Shown here: piece after piece, positions 8,713-17,583 of the stretch
Layout: every line of letters starts with the position of its first letter
How positions within the stretch are numbered: the stretch's first letter is position 1
Source of the DNA: QHXM01 sp963697975
GTDB lineage: Bacteria > Acidobacteriota > Blastocatellia > Pyrinomonadales > Pyrinomonadaceae
DNA length: 64,000 nt
Direction of reading: 5' to 3'
NCBI GenBank assembly: GCA_963697975.1
Contig: OY969111.1
Span: 3,162,001-3,226,000 of the forward strand
Made by a program: the position numbers and the translations under genes
Notes under the pieces: generated by a model
The model's database searches: none
Seen by the model: only the letters and a program-made list of their open reading frames with translations
What the model was told of the DNA's origin: nothing

Positions 8713-10521
8713 TTATCTTTGAGCCTTAGCTGTGGCGGCGATGCCCTCAATTAGAACCCGCCCGACCGTGTTGCTCGGAGCTTGCACACCTAAGACGGCA
8801 GCGAGCGTCGGCGCGATGTCTGCGGGCGTGGCTGATTGAAGATAACTTCCGGGCGTGATGCCGCCTCCCATGATGATTAAAGGAACGTGCGTGTCGTAAG
8901 AATAGGGAGAGCCATGCGTCGCGGCAATGGTAATGGCATCGAGATACTTGAACGCTTCATAGACGACTATGACCTCGCCGCTGCGTCGCGGGTAGAACCC
9001 GTGAGAGACGCGGCGCGCTACCGGGTCTGCGGGCGCGATAGCTCCGCTTTGAAGCTGCGTGCGCGTAAAGCAACGAATGATGCCCGGCACTGTCATCGCC
9101 GCTTCGCAGGCCACGCGCTCGATCTCTTCCGGGTTGATGCCGTCGCGCTTTAAGGCAGCCGTGTTGAAGTAAAGATTGCCATTGTAGAACCCGTCGCGGT
9201 CGCCAAACTTCTGCACGTAATCATTGGTCGGGTCGGGCTGCGCATTCTTTGGATTGTAGCGCGCGCTGATTCCGAGTCGCATTGCTCTGAGCACGTCCTC
9301 ACCCTTGATGCGCCCGCCGGGAAGCCCCAGTGCGTTAGCATGTTCAGGAATCGGCGCAACACCGTGATCTGCTGTGAAGGCGACGAGCGTGTTTTGCAGG
9401 CCGACACGCGCGTTGACGAAATCGAGCAGCGCGGCGATTGACCTGTCCACGCGCAAGGTGATGTCCATCGCCTCCTGGCTGTATGGCCCGTAGCGATGCC
9501 CGACGTAATCGTTTGCCGAAAAGCTGACTGAGAGAACGTCCGTGTCGTCATCCTCTCCGAGGCGTTCGTTCGTAATCGCCTGTTGAGCGAAGGAGAGCAG
9601 CATGTCGTTGGAGTAAGGCGTGAAATCGAGCGCGAGATAAAAATTTGTGTTAGGCGAAGGCGCACCGCCCGTGACTGTGTGCGGGAAGGCGTTGGTGTCT
9701 CCGGGGGCGTTGCCGATGTTTTCCCAGACGGGAGAATCCAGCCCGGCGCGTTTCAGGTATTCGGATTCGGGCAGCAATCGTTCCCACTTCTGGCCGTAAA
9801 ACTTGTCCGCCGGACGCGTCTGGTTATAACTCTGAACCCACGCGGGCAGTTGGTTGAAATAATAGTTTGAAGAGACCATGCTCCCGGTGCGCTGGTTGAA
9901 CCAGTAAGCGGCGTTGGCGTGGCGACCTGCGGGAAGTATTGCCGAGCGATCTTTGCTTGAGACGCCGATGACCTTTGAGCGGTCGTTGGTCTGAAGCCGC
10001 AACTCGTCGCCGAGCGTGGAGGCCATCAAACGTCTGGGGCTGGATGCCGTTTCACCTTCTGCGCCGCCGAGCAAAACTGAGGTCGTGTCTGTGACGCTTG
10101 ACACGAGCTTACCGCTATCGCGGTCGGGCCAATCGTTGCCGACGATGCCCGTCTCCGCAGGCCACGCTCCCGTCATCATGGTCGCATGTCCCGGCGCGGT
10201 GTAGGTCGGCATGTGGTCGTAGTTCGCCTGAGTCCAGGAGCCGCCATCGCGCAGCAATCGCTTGAGACCGTTCTTGACGAAGAGATCGTCGAAGCGTTCC
10301 AGATAGTCGTAACGAAACTGGTCAACAACAATCAGCAGCACCAGACGAGGACGCTTACCCGGCGTGGCATTAGTCTTTTGAGTTGACGATTGAAGAGCGG
10401 GCGTCGAAGCCGTGCGACCGGTCGCGCTCCCTTGCGCGCTTGCCTTGATGAATGAACCGAAGACGAGCAGCAGCGAGACGATGAAAGCAATGGAACGGCG
10501 TGCGGGCGGCATATTTTTCAT
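8713..10521 (-). CDS. Alkaline phosphatase family protein (PafA-like phosphodiesterase/phosphatase)
   Basis: This 602-residue protein has a signal peptide and the alkaline-phosphatase superfamily core. The first metal ligand lies in LIVVDQFRYDYLERF; the nucleophile threonine region is TAPGHATMMTGAWP; further ligands lie in SVSFSANDYVGHRYGP, TADHGVAPIPEH and YSYDTHVPLIIMG. The closest pattern I know is PafA-type periplasmic phosphate-irrepressible alkaline phosphatase, where the nucleophile is Thr. It would hydrolyse phosphomonoesters in the periplasm, releasing phosphate. The ATG at 10521 and another at 10512 are both possible. It precedes the TPM-TPR gene by one base, suggesting joint transcription. 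Substrate preference between monoester and diester cannot be decided here. Confidence 0.9.
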   Translation of the reverse strand: MKNMPPARRSIAFIVSLLLVFGSFIKASAQGSATGRTASTPALQSSTQKTNATPGKRPRLVLLIVVDQFRYDYLERFDDLFVKNGLKRLLRDGGSWTQANYDHMPTYTAPGHATMMTGAWPAETGIVGNDWPDRDSGKLVSSVTDTTSVLLGGAEGETASSPRRLMASTLGDELRLQTNDRSKVIGVSSKDRSAILPAGRHANAAYWFNQRTGSMVSSNYYFNQLPAWVQSYNQTRPADKFYGQKWERLLPESEYLKRAGLDSPVWENIGNAPGDTNAFPHTVTGGAPSPNTNFYLALDFTPYSNDMLLSFAQQAITNERLGEDDDTDVLSVSFSANDYVGHRYGPYSQEAMDITLRVDRSIAALLDFVNARVGLQNTLVAFTADHGVAPIPEHANALGLPGGRIKGEDVLRAMRLGISARYNPKNAQPDPTNDYVQKFGDRDGFYNGNLYFNTAALKRDGINPEEIERVACEAAMTVPGIIRCFTRTQLQSGAIAPADPVARRVSHGFYPRRSGEVIVVYEAFKYLDAITIAATHGSPYSYDTHVPLIIMGGGITPGSYLQSATPADIAPTLAAVLGVQAPSNTVGRVLIEGIAATAKAQR

Positions 10522-10590
10522 TCGAGTGGGTTATTAAACTACGATATTCTTAAAGCGTTGGATTGAGCGGGCATGATAACATCTGGGGAG

Positions 10591-10691
10591 CGTAAATCGT
10601 GAATCGAGAACTCGTCAATCGTAAATCGTGAATCGTAAATAGACGAAAGCGCGTTTTATCTATTCACGATTTACGATTGACGATTCACGAA
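10591..10691. repeat. Heptamer-repeat hairpin (ATCGTAA unit)
   Basis: Left arm 10591-10652 and right arm 10660-10691 consist of ATCGTAA/ATCGTGA/ATCGTCA heptamers in opposite orientation. The left arm has extra heptamer copies, so pairing can slip. It lies in the divergent gap between the phosphatase gene and a small plus-strand gene whose ATG follows at 10698. Confidence 0.9.
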
Positions 10692-10697
10692 CCTTTT

Positions 10698-11219
10698 ATG
10701 AGCGAACTCAACGAAGAATGGGCGCAGGTTCTGGCTGAGGCCGAGCGGCGAGCGCGCAGTGCGGGACGGGGCGATCTGGTCGAATACCTGCGCCTGCGCG
10801 CGTCAAACGACAAGGCGCGCTCCACCGGAATCGAATGGCTCTTCGAGACCTTCACGCTGCTCGCGGGGGAAGCCAATCGCGCGGGCGCGGGCGTGCAGAT
10901 ATTGAAGAAGGAAGGGCATCGCTTCGAGATCGGCAGCGCGACGATGGTTGGCGCGCTTTTGACTCTCAAGTCGGGCGTGCGGCAATTGATGATCGAAGCG
11001 GGCTGGCCTCGCGCCCCGCGCGACGGATTCGTTCCCGGCAACGGTTTAGCCGGAGGTCAGGTCAGGCACTTCGGTATCAAATCGGCCAACGAAGAACTGT
11101 TGCTTGTCCGCTCACCAAAAGGCATCCCGCAGTGGCTCGTGCTTGATAAACACGGCACGCGCTCGCAGCTTTTAGAAACACATGTTCGCCAGCACCTCAG
11201 AAGATTTCTGAATACGTAG
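10698..11219 (+). CDS. Hypothetical protein, 173 aa
   Basis: The ATG at 10698 is used because the frame upstream of it runs through the heptamer hairpin and starts only at a TTG. The product begins MSELNEEWAQVLAEAERRA and looks soluble: no signal peptide, no membrane helix. The N-terminal third is predicted helical and charged, the middle (WLFETFTLLAGEANRAGAG) moderately hydrophobic, and the C-terminus (LVLDKHGTRSQLLETHVRQHL) basic. I recognise no family and can assign no function. Codon use matches its neighbours, so I think it is real. A ribosome binding site is not evident in the repeat-derived leader, which may mean weak expression or a different start. Confidence 0.65.
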   Translation: MSELNEEWAQVLAEAERRARSAGRGDLVEYLRLRASNDKARSTGIEWLFETFTLLAGEANRAGAGVQILKKEGHRFEIGSATMVGALLTLKSGVRQLMIEAGWPRAPRDGFVPGNGLAGGQVRHFGIKSANEELLLVRSPKGIPQWLVLDKHGTRSQLLETHVRQHLRRFLNT

Positions 11220-11540
11220 AGCAGTGGGCAGGAGTCAGGAGACAAAAGTCAGAAGTCGTAAGAAGCCATCGAGCAGCAGCCCCGTGAGGGGCGGCAGAAT
11301 GTAGCCCCGGGCGCAAGCCCGGGGTCACAGCAACAACAAAATCATTAAGCCCCGAAGGGGCGACAGAAGCTCAAGACGTGTGACAGTCAATCTTGAACTT
11401 CTGCCGCCCCTCCGGGGCTTTCAAGCTTTCGGGTGGCAGTTAACCCCGGGCTTGCGCCCGGGGCTACACTCTATCGCCCCTTCGGGGCTGTACTTATGTT
11501 TCCTTATTCTTCTGCCTACTGCCTACTGCCCGCTGTTTTT
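11219..11540. repeat. Nested imperfect inverted repeat of about 320 bp, no gene
   Basis: The gap holds concentric inverted repeats. Outer arms are heptamer-like (GCAGTGGGCAGGAGTCAGGA at 11220 and CTGCCTACTGCCTACTGCCC near 11515). Inside are GTAGCCCCGGGCGCAAGCCC and its reverse complement, and inside those several copies of GCCCCGAAGGGGCG in both orientations. The centre is near 11385. The whole could fold as a large cruciform. The rest of the gap to 11847 shows nothing I can name beyond the leader of the next gene. Confidence 0.85.
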
Positions 11541-11847
11541 ACGATATGCGATACGGTCTGCACCTTTTCGCACGGCACTGAAAGCGGCGCGTTGTTTTCT
11601 TATCAAACACAGCCGGTTAAAAAGGTAGGAATTTTCTCAGACTTTCTCTCTCTTCTATTCTCCATCAAACTTCTTCCCGCATTTCGGCACAGTGCTTGCC
11701 AAAGTGGTCGTCAGAAAACGCTCCCCATCTACGGTGTCCCCGGATGAGGCGTTTGACATGCAGGCAGATTGAGTGGCCCGACACCCGACAAAGATGAGAA
11801 GCGCCGCTCGCCGCCGCCAAAAGATTTCTTGCGAGGAGATAAAACAA

Positions 11848-12405
11848 ATGGCTAACCGACGAAGATTCATTCCGACCGTCATCGTGGCCGCGCTCGTGGC
11901 TTTATTCCTGCCCGTAGTTGCGTCGGCGCAGTGGGGCAACAACGACCGCTGGGGCCGAAACAACGGACGCTACGACAATCGCACTTTGCGTGACGCCGCA
12001 AGGCGCATTGATGACAGGAGCGGGGATTTTCAGCGTCATCTGGATAGCGCGCTCGACCGCAGCCGCGTTGACGACACGCGCCGCGAAGATAATATCAACC
12101 AAATGGCCGCCGAGTTTCGCAACGCGGCGAGCCGCTTCAGAAACCGCGTTGGCGACGGGCGCGATCTCAACCGGGGTGCTGACGAAGCGCAGAGATTGAT
12201 GCAACTCGCTTCACGCATAGATCGCTTCGTCGGGCGCATCCGGCTCGACTCGCGCACCCAGTCCGATTGGTCGCAGATTCGTCAAGACCTGCGTGTGGTT
12301 GGAGACTTCTATCGCGGGGCGTACAACGACGACGATTACAATCGAGGTCGCAGAAACGACCGCCGGAACAATAACAATGAGTGGTGGAGGCGTCTGCCCT
12401 TCTAA
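11848..12405 (+). CDS. Small secreted Arg/Asn/Asp-rich protein
   Basis: GAGGAG lies 9 nt before the ATG at 11848 and a clear signal peptide follows (IVAALVALFLPVVASA). The mature part of about 155 residues is rich in Arg, Asp and Asn, begins WGNNDRWGRNNGRYDN, and has a predicted helical core with heptad-like spacing (RDAARRIDDRSGDFQRHLDS and FRNAASRFRNRVGDGRDLN), ending in an Asn/Arg-rich tail NRGRRNDRRNNNNEWWRR. I do not recognise the family; similar small secreted proteins are common in acidobacterial genomes as far as I recall. It would act in the periplasm or on the cell surface. A terminator-like hairpin follows 65 bp after the stop. Confidence 0.8.
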   Translation: MANRRRFIPTVIVAALVALFLPVVASAQWGNNDRWGRNNGRYDNRTLRDAARRIDDRSGDFQRHLDSALDRSRVDDTRREDNINQMAAEFRNAASRFRNRVGDGRDLNRGADEAQRLMQLASRIDRFVGRIRLDSRTQSDWSQIRQDLRVVGDFYRGAYNDDDYNRGRRNDRRNNNNEWWRRLPF

Positions 12406-12470
12406 CAACTGATGGATTAAATTTACGGCGCGTTCGCTTGTTCGGGCCTCGCGCTCTTTGGGAGGCTGTA

Positions 12471-12518
12471 AGCCCCGTCCACCTGAAAAATGGTGTGCGG
12501 GGCTTTCGCCTTTTGTGC
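12471..12518 (+). terminator. Rho-independent terminator
   Basis: Stem 12471-12483 pairs with 12492-12504 (AGCCCCG with CGGGGCT, then CACC with GGTG, one mismatch), loop of 8 nt, followed by TTCGCCTTTT. It lies between the small secreted protein gene and rsmI. Confidence 0.75.
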
Positions 12519-12532
12519 GTCTTGATGCCAGA

Positions 12533-13408
12533 ATGAGCGGCATGGCAGCGGGCACTCTCTATCTGGTGGCAACACCTATCGGCAATCTCGAAGACATCAC
12601 GCAGCGGGCGCTCAGTGTGCTCAGGGAGGTTGACGTGATCGCCTGCGAAGATACGCGACGCACGCAGCAGCTTCTTAATCATTACGGCATCAGGACGAAG
12701 ATGCTCAGTTATCATGAACACAACGAACGCCACCGTGCGGCAGAATTGGGCGCGCTGTTACAGACGGGAGCAAGCGTGGCGATCGTCTCGGACGCGGGCA
12801 CGCCCGGCATCAGCGATCCGGGCTTTCGTCTCGTGGGCGATGCGATTACGAGAGGCGCGCGGGTTGTTCCCATTCCCGGCGCTGTGGCTTTCGTCGCTGC
12901 GCTCGTCGCCTCGGGTCTGCCAACAGATGAATTCTTCTTCGGCGGCTTCCTGCCTGCTCGCTCGACGCAAAGACGCGCGCGCCTGATGCAGTTTCGCTCG
13001 TTCAATTCAACTTTAATTTTTTACGAATCGCCGCATCGCATCGCGCAGACTCTCGCGGACGCGCGCGAAATCTTAGGCGAGCGCGAAGCTGCGGTTGCCA
13101 GAGAATTGACCAAACTCCACGAAGAGATTGTGCGCGGGCGTTTGAGCGAGCTGGCCGAACGCTTTAAGAGTGAGGATGCGGCGCGCGGCGAGATGGTACT
13201 GGTCATAGATCGTACCGTCATCGGCAGCGAAAATATTGAAACGAGTTCTGAGGAAAACATTGCAGCACGCGTGGCCGCGCTCGAAAGCGAGGGCTTGGAT
13301 AGTCGCGCCGCGCTGAAAAGGGTCGCGCGTGAGCTTGGCCTCAGTCGCCCGGAAGCCTATCGCCGTCTGGTCGCAGCGCGCCATCAAACGGCGGAAAGTG
13401 ATAAGTGA
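12533..13408 (+). CDS. rsmI: 16S rRNA (cytidine(1402)-2'-O)-methyltransferase RsmI
   Basis: The product contains the full tetrapyrrole-methylase-type fold of RsmI: N-terminal GTLYLVATPIGNLEDITQRA, DVIACEDTRRTQQLLNHYGI, the glycine motif IVSDAGTPGISDPGFRLV and the PGAVAFVAALVASGLPTD segment, then FYESPHRIAQTL. RsmI uses S-adenosylmethionine to 2'-O-methylate C1402 in the decoding centre of 16S rRNA in the cytoplasm. ATG codons at 12533 and 12542 are both possible; neither has a strong ribosome binding site. Length (about 290 aa) is normal. Oddly, the last three residues (SDK) and the stop codon lie inside the left arm of the following heptamer hairpin, so the native C-terminus was overwritten or trimmed there. 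The C-terminal HTH-like segment (SRPEAYRRLVAAR) is intact. Confidence 0.96.
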   Translation: MSGMAAGTLYLVATPIGNLEDITQRALSVLREVDVIACEDTRRTQQLLNHYGIRTKMLSYHEHNERHRAAELGALLQTGASVAIVSDAGTPGISDPGFRLVGDAITRGARVVPIPGAVAFVAALVASGLPTDEFFFGGFLPARSTQRRARLMQFRSFNSTLIFYESPHRIAQTLADAREILGEREAAVARELTKLHEEIVRGRLSELAERFKSEDAARGEMVLVIDRTVIGSENIETSSEENIAARVAALESEGLDSRAALKRVARELGLSRPEAYRRLVAARHQTAESDK

Positions 13409-13480
13409 TAGGTGATAGGTGATAAGAAAGAACTGTTGTTTCCTCTTATCACCTATCACCCATCACCTATCACCCAGCAC
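13397..13480. repeat. Heptamer-repeat hairpin (GTGATAG unit)
   Basis: Left arm 13398-13426 (GTGATAA, GTGATAG, GTGATAG, GTGATAA) and right arm 13445-13480 (CTATCAC-type units) flank an 18-nt loop. The rsmI stop TGA (13406-13408) is part of a GTGATAG heptamer. The next gene starts 6 bp after the right arm. Confidence 0.95.
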
Positions 13481-13485
13481 TTTTT

Positions 13486-15753
13486 ATGTCTCATCAAGCC
13501 CCTGAGTCTTCACAGTGTCCCGTCTGCCTCGCCGAAGTCTTTTCCGGCGAAGGCTTTTGCAGGGCGTGCGGCTCAACCTTAAGCGACACTCCGGCGCAGG
13601 CGATTCGTAGCCTTAACTATCTCCTTTCGGAATTGTCGCGCTGGGAAGAAGAGGGATTGCTCGCTGATGAGCAGGCCAGCAAGCTGCGCGAAAGTTATGA
13701 GCGGCGACGAGAGGAACTGCGCGAGCAATTAATCGCCAGCCGTCAACGAGTAAAACCAGATGCTTCGCTAGAGGAAGCAACGAGCTTAACGACCGCTCAG
13801 CAAAGGCAGCCGTTCCCGCCGCAAGCCACGAAGCTACGAGGCCCGCGCCGTGTGCGTCTCGAAAGGCTCGCCGACCCGCAGACGATACGCATTTTGCTCT
13901 ACGCGGGCGCGGCGATGCTCGTCGTCGGCGTCGTCATCTGGCTGCGCGACATTCTCTACCTGAAACTGCAAGAGCCTCTCGTGCAGGCGACGCTGCTGGC
14001 TCTCGGCACAATCGCCGTTACAATCTCAGGCTGGCTGACAATCCTGCGAACGCGTGTGCTGTTGACGGGCAGAGCCTTGACGCTGACAGGCTCTCTGCTC
14101 GTTCCCGTCAACTTCTGGTTTCTCGCTCGCTCCGGTCTGATTGAGCAGAGCGGGCGCGCATGGCTCGTCTGCGCCCTCTGCGCTGTGTTGTATGCGTTGA
14201 CGGCGACAATCCTGCGCGAGAAACTCTACGTCTATCTCGCCAGCCTCGCCACCATCGCCACCGCCTGGACAATCATCTACCGCGTCGAGCGCGAAGCCTA
14301 CGGGCTTTACACACTGGCGCTGACGGTCATCTCACTCGCCTTCCTTCATCTCTCGCAGCTGTTCCCTGCGGGAACTACTGACGATAGACGATCGACCATA
14401 GACGATGGCCGAACAACGATTGGTTCTCGGCCATCGTCGCGCGAGGCTCGAACGAGTCATGCGCTGTGGGGGCTGCCGCTCGCTCACGTTGGTCTCGTGG
14501 GTGTGGTGTTTGGCCTGATGCTCTACCTGCCTTTGCGCTCCGGCTCAGCGCCGTCTCTTGCCGACGGCTTCTTTCAACTGCGCTTCAGCGAGTATGATTC
14601 GAGCATAGCGATCCTGCTGTCTGCTGCCGTCGCTTACGCGGCGTGGTTCGCGGGGCGTCGCATCTTCACGGAGAGGCGAGCGAATCTTTATACGATGAGC
14701 GCGCTCGCAGTCCTTTGGACAGAATTTCTCGCGGCGGATGGTCTTCAGCTTTCCGGTTCGGCCCAGCTTTTACTGTTCACGACAACGGCGCTCCTCGTCG
14801 CTCTCATAGCGCGCGGGTTGAAAAGCGAGGCGTGGGCGCACGCGCTTCATCGAGCGAGCCTGACGTTGATTGTTGTGCTGGCGGTTGTGACGCACCCTGT
14901 CATCTCCAGCGTTATCACGCCGCCGCTCACGCACAGCCTGATTCTCATCCTGCTTGTCTCGACCTATGCGGTTTCCGGTTCAATGCGCTTTGACGGCGAG
15001 GCGACAGGCGAAACGCTTACACACGCTGCGGTCGCCTTCGCTTGTGTAGCATTGGTCGTCGTGCTGGCAATAACTCACTTTCGTATGGGCGATCCGCTCT
15101 TGCTCGCGCCGTCTCTGGCGTTGGGAACAACGGGGCTGTTGTTGTTCGGCGCGAGTTTTCTGATTAAGACAAGGGAGAGCGTGCGCCCCTTTCGTGCCGG
15201 ATTGTTTGCCCTCATCGTAGCTTTCGTCCTCGCAGCCCTGCACGGCGGATTCGATCCCACGAGCGACGTGGAGATTTACACTTCGCCCGTCGCCATTCTT
15301 CTGCTCGTTGTAGCCTACTTCTCCACGCGTCGCAATTGGAACGAATACGTGCATGACACAAACCTGCTGCTGTGGGCTGGTAGCATCCTGCTCGCCGTGC
15401 CGCTCTTGATTCACGCGCTACAATATCGCCTGTTTTTGGACGTGCCTGCGCCCTGGCGCGATCTTGTGACGCTCTGTGCCTCGCTCGCGCTCGTCCTCCT
15501 CGGCGTCCTCGGTCGATTGCGCGCACCCGTGCTGGTTGGCGCTCTTGTGCTGGCGCTGGAACTTGCGGCGCTGGCTCTCACGAGCGTTGGCTGGTTGCAG
15601 ATACCTTTGAAGGTTTACCTGATCTCGACGGGCGCGCTCATCCTGCTCATCTGGGGACTACTGGAATTTCGCCACGAGCAAATCCTGCTGATGCGAAGAC
15701 GCTTCAACGAACGGCGCGATCTGGCGCGCGAGCGTTTCGGCGAATGGAAGTGA
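13486..15753 (+). CDS. Large polytopic membrane protein with N-terminal zinc ribbon
   Basis: The 755-residue product starts with a zinc ribbon (Cys11, Cys14, Cys25, Cys28), then a helical charged stretch (about 40-100, possibly coiled coil) and some 18-20 hydrophobic segments from about residue 140 to 740. The architecture (zinc ribbon, short helix, many membrane spans) resembles DUF2157/DUF2339-like membrane proteins, a comparison I make with moderate confidence; the function of these families is not known. Residues about 300-320 (TDDRRSTIDDGRTTIGS) are encoded by a repeat element and interrupt an otherwise hydrophobic region as a polar loop. The ATG at 13486 directly follows a heptamer hairpin, leaving no visible ribosome binding site. 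Confidence 0.8.
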   Translation: MSHQAPESSQCPVCLAEVFSGEGFCRACGSTLSDTPAQAIRSLNYLLSELSRWEEEGLLADEQASKLRESYERRREELREQLIASRQRVKPDASLEEATSLTTAQQRQPFPPQATKLRGPRRVRLERLADPQTIRILLYAGAAMLVVGVVIWLRDILYLKLQEPLVQATLLALGTIAVTISGWLTILRTRVLLTGRALTLTGSLLVPVNFWFLARSGLIEQSGRAWLVCALCAVLYALTATILREKLYVYLASLATIATAWTIIYRVEREAYGLYTLALTVISLAFLHLSQLFPAGTTDDRRSTIDDGRTTIGSRPSSREARTSHALWGLPLAHVGLVGVVFGLMLYLPLRSGSAPSLADGFFQLRFSEYDSSIAILLSAAVAYAAWFAGRRIFTERRANLYTMSALAVLWTEFLAADGLQLSGSAQLLLFTTTALLVALIARGLKSEAWAHALHRASLTLIVVLAVVTHPVISSVITPPLTHSLILILLVSTYAVSGSMRFDGEATGETLTHAAVAFACVALVVVLAITHFRMGDPLLLAPSLALGTTGLLLFGASFLIKTRESVRPFRAGLFALIVAFVLAALHGGFDPTSDVEIYTSPVAILLLVVAYFSTRRNWNEYVHDTNLLLWAGSILLAVPLLIHALQYRLFLDVPAPWRDLVTLCASLALVLLGVLGRLRAPVLVGALVLALELAALALTSVGWLQIPLKVYLISTGALILLIWGLLEFRHEQILLMRRRFNERRDLARERFGEWK
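14384..14446. repeat. Heptamer-repeat element inside a coding sequence
   Basis: The left side shows ACGATAG, ACGATCG, ACCATAG, ACGATGG heptamers; an 11-bp inverted repeat (ACGATGGCCGA with TCGGCCATCGT) follows, but the right side lacks the matching heptamer arm. The frame of the membrane protein is kept across the element. Confidence 0.75.
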
Positions 15754-15760
15754 GGGAAAA

Positions 15761-15882
15761 GTGGTCAGTGGTCAGTGGTCAGTTAAAGACAAAAGACAAA
15801 AGACAAAAGAAAGAAGGCAGTAAAGACACACTCGTCTCTACTGCCTTCTTTCTTTTAACTGACCACCGACCACTGACCACTG
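15761..15882. repeat. Heptamer-repeat hairpin between convergent genes
   Basis: Outer arms are GGTCAGT heptamers (15762-15784) and their complement (15858-15882); an inner block of AGACAAA heptamers leads to a second stem, GAAGGCAGTA with TACTGCCTTC. Total about 120 bp. It lies between the stop of the membrane protein and the stop of the M28 peptidase. Confidence 0.93.
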
Positions 15883-15885
15883 TTG

Positions 15886-17583
15886 TTAGTTGTCGTCCGT
15901 CACATCTGCCGCCAGTGGCTTGTCAACGGTGGGGCGGGTTGCTCTCTCGGCGAGTTCCCACATGGTGACGAAGACGGTGCGGGTCACCTTTTCCATCTTC
16001 TGATAATCAATCTTGTCGGGATGATCGCCGGGACGATGATAGTCCTCATGCTCGCCGTCGAAGTAGAAGATGATCGGGATGCCGTTCTTCGCGTAGTTGT
16101 AGTGATCCGAGCGATAGAAGAAACGGTTCGGGTCTTTCGGATCGTCGTAGAGGTAGTTCAGTTTCAGATTCAGGTAAGCGTGATTCGTGTTCTCGCTCAA
16201 CTCGCCCAGTTGCGTGCTCATCATCTTCGAGCCGATGACGTAGATTTCATTCGGCCCGGCGAGCTTGGCGTTCGCCGGATTCGCATCGCCTTCGGGACGG
16301 CTGCGCCCGATCATGTCTATGTTGATCTGCGTCACGATCTGGGCCAGAGGGACGGTCGGATTTTCGACGAAGTAGCGCGATCCCCACAGGCCCTTTTCCT
16401 CGCCGCAGTGCCAGACGAAGAGAACGGAGCGCTTCGGCGGAGGATTCTTACCCAGCGTTTCAGCGACCGCCATCAGAGCGACTGTGCCTGAGCCGTCATC
16501 GTCCGCGCCGTTCCAGATGATGTCGCTCGTGTCGCCTTTGAGCGAGGGCGCGCGGCCAGCGCCCGGCGCTCCCGTGCCGACGTGATCGTAGTGCGCGCCG
16601 AGCGCGACGTATTCGTTCTTCAGCGTCGCGTCGCGTCCTTCGGCAATCGCGACGATGTTCTGCGTGAAGACCTGCTCGGTTTTGGTCGCAACGCTGATTG
16701 TTACTTTCTTGCTCGGGCTGAAGTCGAAAGGCTTGAGGCTTTCGGCCTGATCGCGATTGAGCAAGGTCTGGGCGGTTTGCGCTTCTCCCTGCATGAGAGC
16801 GTTCAGCATCTTCTCCGACGCGCTGATGGTCGGAATCTTCGGGCCTTCATCCGCCTTTTTGAATTTCTCGACCGTCGTGTTGCCGCCCGCTAAAGAATTC
16901 TGGTTTATTCTTTGCCAGTTAGCGAGCATCTGTTTGCTGGGAATCGCGATGATGCCTTTCGCGCCGTGAGTCTCGGCATAGGTGTTGGGAGCTATCCAAT
17001 CAACACCCTGCTTGCCCCCGCTGAGGTCTGCGAAAGTCACGCCTTTCGGCAACCCTGATCCCAGGACCACCACGATCTTATCCTTCACATCAATGCCCTG
17101 ATAAGCGTCGATGTTCTTGTTCTTGATGACCCAGCCGTGACCGACATAAATGAGCGGCGCGCTGGCTGTTCCGGCGGTGGGCTGCGCCAGCAAATCTTCG
17201 CCGAAGCTAAAAGCTTGTCCGTTGATTTCGGCGCGCGTGCCAGCCGGATCGAGCTTGACGCGCTGCATGGCTATGCGCTGAAAATATGTGCCATTGTCAC
17301 CGGCGGGCTTGAGTCCCCAGCGCGAGAGATTGGCGGCGATAAACTTGGCCGTAATGTCCAGGCCGCGCGAGGGAGTGTCGCGCCCCTCCATCTCGTCTGA
17401 AGCGACGAAGTAAAGGTAGTCTTTCAACTGCGCCGCTGTAATCTGGTCGGCGAGGCGTCGAGCGGTCGCAAGGCTGGATGCCGGAGCGGTCACCGCCGCC
17501 GTCTTGCGCTGCGCGTAAACGGCTGGCAGCGGACTGACCAGCGAGGTAATCAGGACAAAAATCAGGACTAATCTTCGAAGCAT
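15886..17583 (-). CDS. Secreted M28 family zinc peptidase
   Basis: The ATG at 17583 has GGAGG 7 nt upstream and starts a signal peptide (MLRRLVLIFVLITSLVSPLP). The 565-residue protein has a protease-associated-like domain in its first half (about residues 125-260) and a C-terminal M28 domain with all expected metal ligands: His in ALGAHYDHVG, Asp in NGADDDGSGTVALM, the Glu pair in HCGEEKGLWGS, Asp in NIDMIGRS and a His in YHRPGDHPDKID. M28 enzymes are di-zinc aminopeptidases or carboxypeptidases; here it would act in the periplasm or be exported and feed peptide use. It is a single gene, with a hairpin at its 3' side. Exact specificity cannot be read. Confidence 0.93.
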   Translation of the reverse strand: MLRRLVLIFVLITSLVSPLPAVYAQRKTAAVTAPASSLATARRLADQITAAQLKDYLYFVASDEMEGRDTPSRGLDITAKFIAANLSRWGLKPAGDNGTYFQRIAMQRVKLDPAGTRAEINGQAFSFGEDLLAQPTAGTASAPLIYVGHGWVIKNKNIDAYQGIDVKDKIVVVLGSGLPKGVTFADLSGGKQGVDWIAPNTYAETHGAKGIIAIPSKQMLANWQRINQNSLAGGNTTVEKFKKADEGPKIPTISASEKMLNALMQGEAQTAQTLLNRDQAESLKPFDFSPSKKVTISVATKTEQVFTQNIVAIAEGRDATLKNEYVALGAHYDHVGTGAPGAGRAPSLKGDTSDIIWNGADDDGSGTVALMAVAETLGKNPPPKRSVLFVWHCGEEKGLWGSRYFVENPTVPLAQIVTQINIDMIGRSRPEGDANPANAKLAGPNEIYVIGSKMMSTQLGELSENTNHAYLNLKLNYLYDDPKDPNRFFYRSDHYNYAKNGIPIIFYFDGEHEDYHRPGDHPDKIDYQKMEKVTRTVFVTMWELAERATRPTVDKPLAADVTDDN

